The notes beneath the pieces are model-generated. The model was not told the DNA's origin. It did no database searches and was given only the letters and a program-made list of their open reading frames with translations. Shown here piece by piece: positions 25,054 to 34,355 of a DNA stretch of 64,000 nt. Source of the DNA: Ignavibacteriota bacterium. GTDB taxonomy: Bacteria; Bacteroidota; Ignavibacteria; Palsa-1295. Position numbers and translations under genes: made by a program. The DNA lies in the NCBI GenBank assembly GCA_003151825.1, contig PLYO01000029.1, positions 1 through 64,000 of the forward strand, given 5' to 3'. Position 1 is the stretch's first letter. Every line of letters starts with the position of its first letter.

Positions 25054-25973
25054 TGGAGTGGCGAGTGGCGAACGGCGAGTGGCGAACGACAAGTGGCGAA
25101 CGCCGAATGGCGAGTGGCGAGCCCCTTCTACTCTCCGTTCGCCGTTCGCCATTCGCCACTTTTCTCGCCACGCTTTTTGTAGCGATGATAGCGTCGTGTA
25201 CTTCAGTTACCGAAACGACATTCTCGCCGCAGATTGTCGTGCAAGGATATTTGTATGCGAACGAGCCGCTCGATTCCATCGTCGTTCGGCAGACCATCCC
25301 GATTGTCGGCGTGAGCGGGAACGATCGCGTGAGCGGGGCGATCGTTTCGATTACGAAGGGCGATTCCACCTATCTGCTGCGCGAGGACACATCGCTTCGC
25401 GGAAGATATATCGGCACGTCTCCAATCATGATTGAATCCGGTGCGACTTACACACTGCGAGTTCAGGCGCTCGGTCAGGTTGTGACCGCTTCTACGACCG
25501 TTCCGCTTGCCATCCATCTCGATTCGGTGAAGCTGAACGCCCAAATGCTTTCTCTGACGGGGACAGATACCATTACATATCCCACGACAGTTGCTAATTT
25601 GGAATCTCCCGGCATTCATCTCTGGTGGTCGCCGAGTCTCGGCACGGCGGGATATGGGCTTGAAGCGCTTTCGCTCGATACTGCGGCGGATACGATTCTC
25701 GATGTGGTGTCGAGCGCGCTGGACGATAGCGCGGCCACGGGCCAATACCAGTTCTTCATTCTTTCGACGGACGAGCAGGTGGTCTGGCCGCAATTTACGC
25801 GCTATGGGCTAAACGCGGTGCGCGCGATGGCACTGGACAAAAATTACGAGGACTTTGTGCTTGGTTTGTATCTTTCCAGTTCACAGTTTGATAACAGCAC
25901 CTTGGATGTCACGGGCGGTTTGGGAATTTTCGGCAGCGCGGCGCGGGCGGGGAAGAATGTGTTTTTGAAATAA
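25053..25973 (+). CDS. DUF4249 family lipoprotein, TonB receptor partner
   Basis: DUF4249 proteins are outer-membrane lipoproteins encoded after TonB receptors in Bacteroidota. The 306-residue product has SVTETTFSPQIVVQGYLYAN at the mature N-terminus, SGAIVSITKGDSTYLL, and GATYTLRVQALGQVVTAST in the middle. The lipobox is VAMIASC. An abnormally long n-region, MEWRVANGEWRTTSGERRMA and following residues, precedes it and is the translation of a GGCGAACG repeat. The ATG overlaps the receptor stop codon. An alternative start after the repeat cannot be excluded (TTG or GTG only). Confidence 0.82.
   Translation: MEWRVANGEWRTTSGERRMASGEPLLLSVRRSPFATFLATLFVAMIASCTSVTETTFSPQIVVQGYLYANEPLDSIVVRQTIPIVGVSGNDRVSGAIVSITKGDSTYLLREDTSLRGRYIGTSPIMIESGATYTLRVQALGQVVTASTTVPLAIHLDSVKLNAQMLSLTGTDTITYPTTVANLESPGIHLWWSPSLGTAGYGLEALSLDTAADTILDVVSSALDDSAATGQYQFFILSTDEQVVWPQFTRYGLNAVRAMALDKNYEDFVLGLYLSSSQFDNSTLDVTGGLGIFGSAARAGKNVFLK
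25056..25160. repeat. GGCGAGTGGCGAACG repeat array in the DUF4249 5' end
   Basis: Degenerate units GTGGCGAGTGGCGAACGG run from just after the start codon to 25122, and an inverted copy CGTTCGCCGTTCGCCATTCG lies at 25136-25160. The arms can form a hairpin within the first 35 codons. Confidence 0.8.
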
Positions 25974-26004
25974 GGCAGGTAGGAGCTCTGATGTAGTTCC
26001 TTCC

Positions 26005-26133
26005 TGTCATTCTGAGCGAAGTTCGTCCGACCGGAGGGAGGACGAACGCAGCGAAGAATCCCTTGTCATGGGAAGAGATTCTTCGCTGCGTAAATTTTTC
26101 GCTCCGCGAAAATTTACTCCGCTCAGAATGACA
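26005..26133. repeat. Inverted-repeat element (CATTCTGAGCG family) between convergent genes
   Basis: TGTCATTCTGAGCG and CGCTCAGAATGACA are perfect inverted ends. Internal GCAGCGAAGAATCCC / GATTCTTCGCTGC segments also pair. It probably forms a long hairpin that ends transcription from both sides. Confidence 0.75.
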
Positions 26134-26173
26134 AGAAGCGATTTAATCCGCTTAAAATCCAATAAATCCGAGT

Positions 26174-27925
26174 TTAGAAGCGGATGTATGCCTTAAAACT
26201 CCAATCGGGATACGATGCAGGGCTTAGCCCCAATCCATACGCCGCGCCATAGCACAGGCTGAATCCGAGGCCGTGCATTTCGCCCAGCGGCTCGCACGCG
26301 ATACCGATCTGTCCCGAAAGCAATGGCGCGGACGTTACACCGGTTTGTGCCGATGACCACGTACCATAATAAGCAACTCCAATAAGTGGCTCGATGATGC
26401 CGTTGAAAAATTTGACAGGAATATATTGAAGTTGAAACCCTAAGGATTTTGGCGAAAGGAAAAAGTTGGATACATTTCCACGAAGGGTGTAGTTGAGATA
26501 TGGAACCGGAGCATACATCATTCCGAAGGAAACATCGAACGAAAGCGCGGGCCGGTTGGATTCGATTCCGATAAAGAAATTCTCTCCCGCTGCATCGCCA
26601 ATTCCGAATCCGGCGCGGCCATGCACATCGGCAATGGCGCTCTGTTGGTTGGCATTGACGATTTTCTGCAATTGATCCTTATCGCTTTTCGATTGATCGA
26701 GCGTCGATTTCATTCGTTCATTCAGGACTTGCTCGCTGTCAATCTGCTCGTTCTCTTCCGCAAGCAGCGCGGCCCAATCTATTTTTTTGCCGCCGATTTT
26801 TAGCGTATCGGATGGGCCTCCGCTGCGGCTGCTCTGGCTGACGGTAATCGGCTCGCTCTTATGGAATTCGCGTGTCTCCGTATAGATGACTTTCCCGGTT
26901 ACGGGTTCGATCGCCGTGAACCGGTAGCGATAGGGGCCGTCGGCAAATTTCGACATATCGAGCTCGGCCAGATAATTCGCCGGCTGCCGGAGGGTATCGA
27001 TAATCGTGAGTGAATGCTCGGTATCCACGACGCTTAAAAGCTCGACTTTTGCTTCGCACGTTCGCGCGACAGAATAAGGAATCGAAAGCCGGTTGGAAAT
27101 ATCGGAGACGGTTTGCTGGCCGAGCTTAAAATCGAGCTTATCGCTCTTGATGATGATGTGCTCGTCGATAAACCGGGAGAAATCATCGTCGAAATCGAGC
27201 ACGGCGCCGCTTTCGAGCTGCACGATAACTGCGGCCTTGGCGAGCGATTCATTGGCGATCCGAAGATAGGCGGGGTCACCGGTCTTCGCGCTAAATTCTT
27301 TCACAAAACGCTCGAGTCGAACGTAATTATCGGTGTGATTGGACTCGATCGTGCGCTCGATTACTACAAAATAGCGCATCGAGTCTTGGCTGGTCGGATC
27401 GGGCAGCGGCAAGACACCGATGTTCACCGTGTACGAAGCCTCATCTCCGGAAAGCGCCTTCGAAAGATTGCTCACCATCGGCAAGGCGAGCGGCGTGCGA
27501 GCGGTGCCGACATAATACATGATCGGTTGCTCGGCTTCCGTGCGATGAGCGGTATCGGGGCCGGTCGCGGAGTGACTGTAATAATGGGGCTGTAAATGGA
27601 AACTCGCCTCGTAAAGAAGATCCTTCGACGAGACACTAAGCCGGGCATAATCGGCTTCGGTTCGCACCATTTCCGGATGGAAATCCGCGCCGGCCGTGGC
27701 CCATTCTTCTTTTATTCGCTCATTGATTAGCTCCTCGATTGTCGCATCGTCGGAAGATTTCACAACTTTAGCTCGATCGGGGACGGCCTGAGCTATATTA
27801 CTTTGTTGCGCAACACTTTCCCGCGCACCTCCGAGGAGTGCAAGAAAGAACGCCAGCAGAACAAAGTCTCTGGTATGCGAGCGAATAGTTCTCGCAGAAT
27901 GAACGCGAAGGAGGAATCGCAGCAC
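26174..27925 (-). CDS. Secreted protein with C-terminal outer-membrane-barrel-like region, third gene of a sigma module
   Basis: The 583-residue product is not recognised. It has a signal peptide (LLAFFLALLGGARESVAQ), a mixed N-terminal region (about 45-400) with beta-rich segments, a short coiled segment around residues 380-430, and a C-terminal third that looks like an outer-membrane barrel: amphipathic strands such as LSFDVSFGMMYAPVPYLNYT and GIIEPLIGVAYYGTW, with terminal YIRF. It follows the anti-sigma-like gene by 35 bp, with the sigma factor before that, so it may be the surface sensor or effector of the module. This is inference from order. Confidence 0.72.
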   Translation of the reverse strand: MLRFLLRVHSARTIRSHTRDFVLLAFFLALLGGARESVAQQSNIAQAVPDRAKVVKSSDDATIEELINERIKEEWATAGADFHPEMVRTEADYARLSVSSKDLLYEASFHLQPHYYSHSATGPDTAHRTEAEQPIMYYVGTARTPLALPMVSNLSKALSGDEASYTVNIGVLPLPDPTSQDSMRYFVVIERTIESNHTDNYVRLERFVKEFSAKTGDPAYLRIANESLAKAAVIVQLESGAVLDFDDDFSRFIDEHIIIKSDKLDFKLGQQTVSDISNRLSIPYSVARTCEAKVELLSVVDTEHSLTIIDTLRQPANYLAELDMSKFADGPYRYRFTAIEPVTGKVIYTETREFHKSEPITVSQSSRSGGPSDTLKIGGKKIDWAALLAEENEQIDSEQVLNERMKSTLDQSKSDKDQLQKIVNANQQSAIADVHGRAGFGIGDAAGENFFIGIESNRPALSFDVSFGMMYAPVPYLNYTLRGNVSNFFLSPKSLGFQLQYIPVKFFNGIIEPLIGVAYYGTWSSAQTGVTSAPLLSGQIGIACEPLGEMHGLGFSLCYGAAYGLGLSPASYPDWSFKAYIRF

Positions 27926-27960
27926 GTTGTTGTCAGAAGCAAAAACTTCCCCGAGGCCGC

Positions 27961-28764
27961 TCAGAGCCGGTCGTGGCTCGAAACCACCACTTCATGTTTG
28001 GCGGCGTCGATTTCTTTTGCATAACGCCGCGAGAGCATAACATCCGCAGGATCCGAAGTTTCCGTTGCCGAGGTTTGTTCGCTTGCCTCAGGCAGGCCTG
28101 CCGGCGTAGCATTTTGAGCAAGGCGGGTGGGCGCTAACACCGTATGCTTAGATGCACGCAAGGAGGCCATGTGGCGAATTATTGTCAAGGGTTCGCTTGC
28201 CATGGATGCGTGTATCGCTGCCGCCGGAGCGGTTAGCGAAGCACGTTCCGCGTCCAACTTCGTGGAGGATTGTCCCGCCATCTGGCGATGGTTTGCGCTT
28301 TGGGTAACGAACCATGTTCCACCAATCACAAGCAGCAGCGAAAGCGCCACAAGATTGGCCCTCGTCGGCCAACGGTGCGCTCGGCCAGACATGGTGGAAG
28401 CAATAGCGCCACGGTCGCGGAGGAAACCGCGCATCTTCGGCGCGACGTCCATCTGGGTGGCGTCTGTTACGAATTCTTCGTTCGCCATGGCCTCCATGAT
28501 TTGCTCGATGCGGGCGCGTGTCCGCGCATCGAGATCGTCGGCGAGTTGAAATCGTTCGTCCTCGCGAGTCATGCGAATCGCGCCTCGGACGACGAGATAT
28601 TCGCGCAAAAGCATTCGCGCTTCTTCCGAGCGGGCGAGCCGGTCGAAGAGCACGGTCTCGAGTTCTTTGCGAACGAGTTCGCCATCGAGATATTGTACGA
28701 TGAGTTCTTCGGTGGTCGAAGCGTGATTCCCGTTGTTAGTCGGGGTAGGTCTCTTGTTCATCAT
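27961..28764 (-). CDS. Anti-sigma-like membrane protein
   Basis: The 267-residue protein has a cytoplasmic N-terminal part with IVQYLDGELVRKELETVLFD and RLARSEEARMLLREYLVV. This fits the leader region of anti-sigma proteins and matches the N-terminus of the protein at 36577 (LDG-L, RL-S-E-R, LR). There is one transmembrane helix (NLVALSLLLVIGGTWFVTQS) near residues 135-155 and a Ser/Ala-rich periplasmic tail. No HxxxCxxC zinc motif is visible. It is 30 bp downstream of the ECF sigma gene. Sequestering that sigma factor is inferred from family habit. Confidence 0.75.
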   Translation of the reverse strand: MMNKRPTPTNNGNHASTTEELIVQYLDGELVRKELETVLFDRLARSEEARMLLREYLVVRGAIRMTREDERFQLADDLDARTRARIEQIMEAMANEEFVTDATQMDVAPKMRGFLRDRGAIASTMSGRAHRWPTRANLVALSLLLVIGGTWFVTQSANHRQMAGQSSTKLDAERASLTAPAAAIHASMASEPLTIIRHMASLRASKHTVLAPTRLAQNATPAGLPEASEQTSATETSDPADVMLSRRYAKEIDAAKHEVVVSSHDRL

Positions 28765-28794
28765 GGTCTTACTGTTTTTAAAATCCTTTGGATG

Positions 28795-29763
28795 TTAAAT
28801 TTTCTTTTTGCTTAATTGCTCCGAAGCGTTCGTCCTATTATCGTCTTCCAAAACCGGCAGAAGCATTTTTCGGAGTCGGGCCTTGGCCCGGAATACACGA
28901 ATGCGGATGGTCGAAAGCGAGGTGCCCGTCATGCGTCCGATCTCTTCATACGTATATTCCTCATATTCGCTAAGAATGAGCGCTTCCCTAAATTCATCGG
29001 GGAGTTTTGCTATCGCCGCAAGCAGCAGTCCGATCTGCTCGTCCTTCGCCATGCGTTCCAGAGGATCGTCGCTCGCAGAAAATGCCTGGCGTACCTCTTC
29101 GGCAACGCCCCCGTCGAAGTTTACGCCGTCGCCGGCGTATTCCACGCCTTCATGCTGGCGAAATGTCCGTTTTTTCGCGCTCAGGCACGAGTGGCGCGTG
29201 ATTGTAAAAATCCACGGCTTGAAATCGCCGCCGGTAAACGTATTTCGATATTGCACGAGCCGAAGAAAAACGTCCTGAAAAGTATCTTCGACCAATTCGC
29301 GTGACAGTCCCGCGCTAAAAAGTACGTGTGCGCAATACGCATAAATGCTCGATTTGTACCGTTCGTAAATCGAAAAGAAGGCGTGGTCGTCGCCCTGTTG
29401 ATACAGCAGAAAGAGCGATTCGTCCGAAGGCTCTCCGGAGGGATAGCCGTTCGGTCCTGCCGCAACAGCCGATCGGGGCTTCTGTTTATCAATGAACGAA
29501 TGTAAACCTGCGGACGCCTTCGGTCCGGCTGGCCAATCGCCCTTGCGCCGCAAGGCTTCGCGACTTGCGTGAGCAAGAAGCGATGGATCGTTTGGCTCTT
29601 GTCCGCCGAAGGCTTCCGGCACGTTTTCGCCGGACAGCGCGGAGCTATCCTCCGGATTCCACGAACGCTCCGGCCCGGATGGGGTTCCATCCTCGCGTTC
29701 GTCGTCCGGCCGGTCCAACCGTTCCTCGTGCATCTGCCTTACTGCGGCTTGCATGACATTCAT
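28795..29763 (-). CDS. ECF sigma factor with a long N-terminal extension
   Basis: Region 2 is YKSSIYAYCAHVLFSAGLSR with VEDTFQDVFLRLVQYRNTF and WIFTITRHSCLSAKKR. Region 4 is LPDEFREALILSEYEEYTYE with IGRMTGTSLSTIRIRVFRAK. Both are standard for ECF factors that direct RNA polymerase to stress or envelope promoters. Unusually, about 110 residues precede region 2 (MNVMQAAVRQMHEERLDRPD, then Gly/Pro/Ser-rich sequence). No in-frame Met offers a shorter start, though a TTG or GTG start is possible. It leads a three-gene run with an anti-sigma-like and a barrel-like protein. Confidence 0.9.
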   Translation of the reverse strand: MNVMQAAVRQMHEERLDRPDDEREDGTPSGPERSWNPEDSSALSGENVPEAFGGQEPNDPSLLAHASREALRRKGDWPAGPKASAGLHSFIDKQKPRSAVAAGPNGYPSGEPSDESLFLLYQQGDDHAFFSIYERYKSSIYAYCAHVLFSAGLSRELVEDTFQDVFLRLVQYRNTFTGGDFKPWIFTITRHSCLSAKKRTFRQHEGVEYAGDGVNFDGGVAEEVRQAFSASDDPLERMAKDEQIGLLLAAIAKLPDEFREALILSEYEEYTYEEIGRMTGTSLSTIRIRVFRAKARLRKMLLPVLEDDNRTNASEQLSKKKI

Positions 29764-30398
29764 GCGGAAAATTACTCCGAATTTGGAATACCTTGTTTCG
29801 GCTGACGCAAGGCGTCTTTTCGCAAGATTATTCTGGCGGTTTTTGGGGCGGTCAACGTTTTGACCCCCACCCCAATACCTATAATAATCTCGCTCGCCGA
29901 AAATAATTACACCTTTAGAGAAAGAAATCTTTTCCCCTGCGCTTTTTTACAAACGCAGGCATTGCTCCAAATAACGATCTCTATTGCTTATTGCAACAAA
30001 GAGCGCGCCATTAATTATTAGATGGACAGAATTTTGAAGCATAGCGTTCCAATTGGAAGCTTGTATGTTCCGAAAATAATTCGGTGTACGAAAATGAGAC
30101 GGTCAGCCAAGCCATAAATGACCCATAATACTACACTTGCCCCCATTCTTACTTCATTCTGAAACACTTTCATGTTCATTGTACGATTTTGAGAACGCGT
30201 GTCTCATTTTGAGACATTACATACCTGTAACTGTACGATTTTGAAAATTTCAGGTTCGTCCTCTAATTGCTCCATGCGGGAACCTACGGAATGAAATAGA
30301 AAAATCGTCAAAATATAGTCGCAAGGCCGTTTCGCTTATGGCCGTTTAGTCCGGCCCATTTTTGTTCAGCTTTAGCCGCATTTAGTTTACCAACCATT
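29764..30398. other. 635-bp divergent intergenic region
   Basis: No gene is seen. The stretch is AT-rich and separates the divergent ECF sigma and sigma54-activator genes. It holds spaced TGTACGA repeats and a TCTCATTTTGAGA palindrome, listed separately. No clear TGGC-N8-TTGC sigma54 promoter was found. Confidence 0.6.
30180..30247. promoter_or_regulatory. Repeat/palindrome cluster upstream of the sigma54 activator
   Basis: TGTACGATTTTGAGAA (30180-30195) and TGTACGATTTTGAAAA (30232-30247) are 52 bp apart, close to five helical turns. Between them lies the perfect palindrome GTCTCATTTTGAGAC (30201-30215). A further related half (TGTACGAAAATGAGAC) begins at 30085. The layout resembles enhancer or operator sites. 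Confidence 0.45.
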
Positions 30399-32057
30399 AT
30401 GATTACCACGAAGTCTCCCTCATCGAGGGCCGCCGAAAAGCGGATTATTTCCCGCTCCAATAGTCCGTCGCCATTGCGCATGCCCGAATCGCTCGCACCT
30501 TCGTATCGGATTTCCGCTCGCTCGACGGCCATGCTTTCGCCGGCCAAAGCCGACCAACTGCCACCGTTGGATCTCGACGACTCGCTCCACGCCGGTTCGA
30601 TTGCTCCCATTCTCATTGTCGATGACGAACCGTTCGTTGCGGACTTGATGTATCACTGGATTCACACCGTCTGGGATTATCCCGCGATTATGGCCAATGA
30701 TGGCGAGTCCGCGATCGTAGCCATGCGTGAGCATCACCCGCGCATGGTGCTGCTCGATCTTCATCTGCCAGACTTGAATGGCATCGACGTGCTCCGTGCC
30801 ATGAGGAGCGCGGACGAATTTCTTCCCATCGTCATGGTGAGCGCCGAGGACAGCATCCCGATCGCGGTCGAGGCGCTGAAGGCCGGAGCCTACGATTATC
30901 TGACCAAGCCCATCAATACCGACCGGCTACAGGTCATCATACGCAACGCCCTTACCACATACACCTATCACGAGAAGTTGCGTGCCTTGCAGCGAGAAAT
31001 CAATCACCGCTATGATTTTTCGAATATCATTTCCGCCGATCCGCGAATGCATGATGTCTTCAAGCTCATGCGAAAGGCGTGCGAGAGCGAAATTACCGTC
31101 TGTATTCTCGGGGAATCCGGCACGGGCAAAGAATTAGTCGCGCGCGCGCTGCATACGAATAGCCCGCGAAGCGATCAGCCATTTCAAGTCATCAACTGCG
31201 CCGCCATTCCGCATTCGCTGCTGGAGTCCGAGCTGTTTGGACACGAAAAGGGAAGTTTTACCGGCGCGACGCACCGCAAGATCGGAAAATTCGAGGCCGC
31301 CAACGGCGGCACGCTATTCTTGGACGAGATTGGCGATATGGATCTCATGCTGCAAGCCAAGCTCTTGCGCGCAATTCAGGAGCGCGAGTTCGAACGTGTG
31401 GGCGGCACGGAGACCATTCACTTCGATGTCCGCATTATCTGCGCGACGAACACCGATCTTCAGGATGCAATTCAGGCCAAGCGTTTTCGAGAAGATTTAT
31501 TCTACCGCATTTCGGCATTTCCGATTCTGCTGCCGCCCTTGCGTGAGCGGCGCGGCGACATTTTGCTCCTGGCTGAAACCTTCCTCAAGCGCGCGAGCGG
31601 GCGGTATGGAACGCGCGTCCGCACGCTTTCGCGCAATGCGATGGAATCCATGCTTGCGTATCACTGGCCGGGAAACATTCGCGAACTCGAGAGCACGATC
31701 GATCGCGCTGTGCTCCTGGCCGATGGCGATACCATCCAGGAGAAAGATTTGCCGCTTACCGTAAGGCAATTTAGCGAGGTGCGGGTGGGAAAAGGGCCGT
31801 CCGAAGAGTTCCAGGATTTCTTCGACCCGCTCAAGAACCGAGGGGTCATCGCGCTCGAAGAGGTCAAGCGCATCGTGATCACACATGCGCTCCACGCCTG
31901 TCAGGGCAATATCACCGAGGCTGCGGAAAAGCTTGACATCAGCCGCTCCACCATGTACCGTTTCCTCGAAATCTATCAGATCGAAACCCAAAACGGTTTC
32001 GCGCTCCTGAGTGCAATGCAGGAGGCGGCCGCAGGTGAGATGCAGCCCGTGACGTGA
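30399..32057 (+). CDS. NtrC-family sigma54-dependent response regulator
   Basis: The 552-residue protein has a receiver domain (about residues 69-185; [10 protein letters not shown], phosphoacceptor in [10 protein letters not shown], Asp120). A sigma54-activating AAA+ domain follows with Walker [16 protein letters not shown], the sigma54-contact loop as GSFTGA, and Walker [14 protein letters not shown] Fis-type HTH ends it ([20 protein letters not shown]). The loop carries Ser in place of the usual Ala. A 68-residue low-complexity N-terminal extension is unusual. The cognate kinase is not in the window. It ends 3 bp from the convergent dnaA. Confidence 0.93.
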   Translation: MITTKSPSSRAAEKRIISRSNSPSPLRMPESLAPSYRISARSTAMLSPAKADQLPPLDLDDSLHAGSIAPILIVDDEPFVADLMYHWIHTVWDYPAIMANDGESAIVAMREHHPRMVLLDLHLPDLNGIDVLRAMRSADEFLPIVMVSAEDSIPIAVEALKAGAYDYLTKPINTDRLQVIIRNALTTYTYHEKLRALQREINHRYDFSNIISADPRMHDVFKLMRKACESEITVCILGESGTGKELVARALHTNSPRSDQPFQVINCAAIPHSLLESELFGHEKGSFTGATHRKIGKFEAANGGTLFLDEIGDMDLMLQAKLLRAIQEREFERVGGTETIHFDVRIICATNTDLQDAIQAKRFREDLFYRISAFPILLPPLRERRGDILLLAETFLKRASGRYGTRVRTLSRNAMESMLAYHWPGNIRELESTIDRAVLLADGDTIQEKDLPLTVRQFSEVRVGKGPSEEFQDFFDPLKNRGVIALEEVKRIVITHALHACQGNITEAAEKLDISRSTMYRFLEIYQIETQNGFALLSAMQEAAAGEMQPVT

Positions 32058-32060
32058 TGC

Positions 32061-33830
32061 TTATCCCTGCATCATTTCAAGCTGCCTTCGGAGTTCGTCG
32101 ATTTTTTTCTCGATGGTGGGGTCGCGCTTCATGTCTTCCTGAATAGTCTGGACAGCATAAATGACGGTGGAGTGGTCGCGTCCGCCAAAATGCAATCCGA
32201 TGGATTTCAGCGAGTGATTGGTCAGCTCCTTGCAGAGGAACATTGCGACTTGCCGCGCGATGACAACTTCCTGCCTGCGGGTTTTCGCGCGTAACGCTTC
32301 TTCTTCGATTCCAAACCGGCGGGAGACGAGCCGTTGAATGCTTTCGATGGAAAGAATCGGCGTAGAGCGTTTCGCGATTTTACGCAGGACTTCGCGGGCA
32401 AGTTCAAGTGTGGGTTCTTTACCTTCGAGCGAGGAAATGGCCAGCAGCGAGATCAGGCATCCTTCCAGCTCGCGGATATTGGTCGAGATGTTGGTGGCGA
32501 TGTATTCGATCACTTCGCCGGAAAGCTCGATGCCGTCGGCGATAGCTTTGTGGCGCAGGATGGCGATGCGCGTTTCGAGATCGGGCGCGGCAATATCCGC
32601 CGTCAGGCCCCATTGGAGCCGGTTGAGCAGGCGGTCGTCAATGTCTTTGAGTTCTTTAGGCGGGCGGTCGCATGTGAGAATGATCTGTTTTCCAAGTTCA
32701 CGCAGCGCGTTGAACGTATGGAAGAAAATTTCCTGCGTCTTTTCCTTTCCGGCGAAAAATTGAACGTCGTCGATGATGAGCACGTCGATCGAGCGGTAGA
32801 GCGCCTGAAATTCGTTACTCTTGTTGTTCTGGATGGAATCGACGAATTCGACGGTAAAACGGTCGCTCGAGGTGTAAAGCACTCTCGCCGATGGAAATTT
32901 TTGTAACGCTGCGTTGCCAATCGCCTGAATAAGGTGCGTTTTTCCGAGGCCCACGCTGCCATAAATGCTGAGCGGATTATACCGTGTTCCTCCGGGATTA
33001 TTCGCAACCGCCATAGCCGCCGCGTAAGCAAGCTTATTGGATTCGCCTCGAATGAAAGTGTCGAACGTATATCGAGGATTGAGATTGGATTCGATCGGTG
33101 GCCGTTTTGCTCCGGCTGGTTGCCCGTTAGTAGGTGCCGGGGAAGAACCCTGCCGCATCGAGGGCTGTGGGAAAGGCATATTCGCCATTGGCGTACCGAA
33201 ACCGCCGGCAGTCGGATGCTGCCGAGGTTGCTCGGGCAAAGGGCGAGCAATCGGAGTTGGAGCAACGTCTTCCGCCGGCTGCAACTTCGTATTAGCTGAC
33301 TCGACTTCGCTCGCGGTATCGAACCGGAACTTGGCCTGTGTGCCAAGCACATCGCGCAAGGATTGTTCGAGCATATCCTGATAATGCTCGCCGATCCACT
33401 CGCAGAAAAAGCTGCTGGGCGCGCGCAAGGTCATTTCCGAGCCCTCCAGCGCCGTGGCTTCGAGCGGCTCGAACCAAGTGCGCATGGTTTGCGCGCTGAG
33501 TTGCGGGCGGATCGATTCGAGGCACAATCTCCAAATTCGCTCCGCCGCATTTCGAAGATCGGCGCGCTCGTCCCCGCTCTCAGGTGATGCGCCCATCACC
33601 GATGATGCGTTCATCTCCGAAGCGGTAGGATCGTCCACGGTGGTCACGATGGTTTCAGACAAGTCGATTAACACTCCGTTTCGAGCGATCGAACGCGGTG
33701 TGGGTTCGTGCGATCGGTCATGTTCGGGGAAAGTAGAAGCAATTTCAGGATTCAAGGATAACCGGTCTTGCGATTGCCCAATGCTGCCAGGTTTGGACCG
33801 GGTGTCGAAGGAGAACTCCGTTCTCGTCAT
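32061..33830 (-). CDS. dnaA: Chromosomal replication initiator DnaA
   Basis: DnaA binds DnaA boxes and opens the origin using ATP. Domain I is AAERIWRLCLESIRPQLSAQ with MRTWFEPLEA; a Pro-rich domain II follows; domain III has YGSVGLGKTHLIQAIG (Walker A, Ser in place of the usual Gly) and VLIIDDVQFFAGKEKTQEIF (Walker B); domain IV ends FGGRDHSTVIYAVQTI, the DnaA-box-binding signature. ATG 33830 is preferred to GTG 33869, giving 589 residues. Even so, about 95 residues precede domain I, which makes it long for the family. The candidate origin lies just upstream. Confidence 0.96.
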   Translation of the reverse strand: MTRTEFSFDTRSKPGSIGQSQDRLSLNPEIASTFPEHDRSHEPTPRSIARNGVLIDLSETIVTTVDDPTASEMNASSVMGASPESGDERADLRNAAERIWRLCLESIRPQLSAQTMRTWFEPLEATALEGSEMTLRAPSSFFCEWIGEHYQDMLEQSLRDVLGTQAKFRFDTASEVESANTKLQPAEDVAPTPIARPLPEQPRQHPTAGGFGTPMANMPFPQPSMRQGSSPAPTNGQPAGAKRPPIESNLNPRYTFDTFIRGESNKLAYAAAMAVANNPGGTRYNPLSIYGSVGLGKTHLIQAIGNAALQKFPSARVLYTSSDRFTVEFVDSIQNNKSNEFQALYRSIDVLIIDDVQFFAGKEKTQEIFFHTFNALRELGKQIILTCDRPPKELKDIDDRLLNRLQWGLTADIAAPDLETRIAILRHKAIADGIELSGEVIEYIATNISTNIRELEGCLISLLAISSLEGKEPTLELAREVLRKIAKRSTPILSIESIQRLVSRRFGIEEEALRAKTRRQEVVIARQVAMFLCKELTNHSLKSIGLHFGGRDHSTVIYAVQTIQEDMKRDPTIEKKIDELRRQLEMMQG

Positions 33831-33899
33831 AATAGTAACAGAAAAGAAACACTCGCAGCGGCGAGTCACGTTCGATTTTTTTTGTGGTTTACTTCTGAT

Positions 33900-34180
33900 T
33901 TAATCTCGCATGATTACTCGTGCGTGCATGATCGCTCATGTTTGCATGATCGCTCATGCGTGTCGAGAAATGTGTTAATCGTTACTTCTATTTGCATTTT
34001 ATAGTACATCGTTTAGCAAGGAGCACGATCGGTGCCCTGCATTGGGCGATCAGCACTTATTCACATTATTTAAACATTACATTGCATTTCTCTCGTCTCG
34101 CAGTATAACACATCTCGGTTGAGAAAGCAAGTGTTTCCAAAAAATATTTTTAACTATTTTTTTTGAGCAGCGAAATTTTC
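33900..34180. other. Candidate replication origin (oriC) region
   Basis: The spacer upstream of dnaA has one consensus DnaA box, TTATTCACA (34057-34065), tandem TGATCGCTCA palindromes (33908-33959), and an AT-rich tract AAAAAATATTTTTAACTATT (34137-34160) suited to unwinding. Only one consensus box was found by eye, so the call rests mainly on position. The spacer 33870-34355 has no gene; its other content is the repeat at 34203. Confidence 0.35.
33927..33959. repeat. Tandem TGATCGCTCA palindromes upstream of dnaA
   Basis: CATGATCGCTCATG (33927-33940) and GCATGATCGCTCATGC (33944-33959), with a degenerate copy GCATGATTACTCGTGC just before, match the palindromes in the dedA 5' end. Confidence 0.6.
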
Positions 34181-34202
34181 ATTCTCTTTATACTATGATG
34201 AT

Positions 34203-34320
34203 GTCATTGCGAGGAGCGTTCGGCGACCGAAGGGAGCCGAATGCGACGAAGCAATCCCGCCAGATTGAGCAGAATCCCAACGGATTGCTTCGTCGTCCCT
34301 CCGTGACTCCTCGCAAGGAC
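34203..34320. repeat. Inverted-repeat element (CATTGCGAGGAG family)
   Basis: GTCATTGCGAGGAG and the inverted ACTCCTCGCAA end flank internal GACGAAGCAATCC / GGATTGCTTCGTC arms. It is related to the element at 18752-18897 and lies just downstream of anmK. Confidence 0.7.
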
Positions 34321-34355
34321 TTTTATAGAAAGACTTAATAAGAGCTTCCGTTAAT

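Noticed and set aside
32603-33352. 249-residue minus-strand ORF within dnaA
   Set aside because: It is an alternative frame of dnaA with low-complexity Ser/Arg composition.
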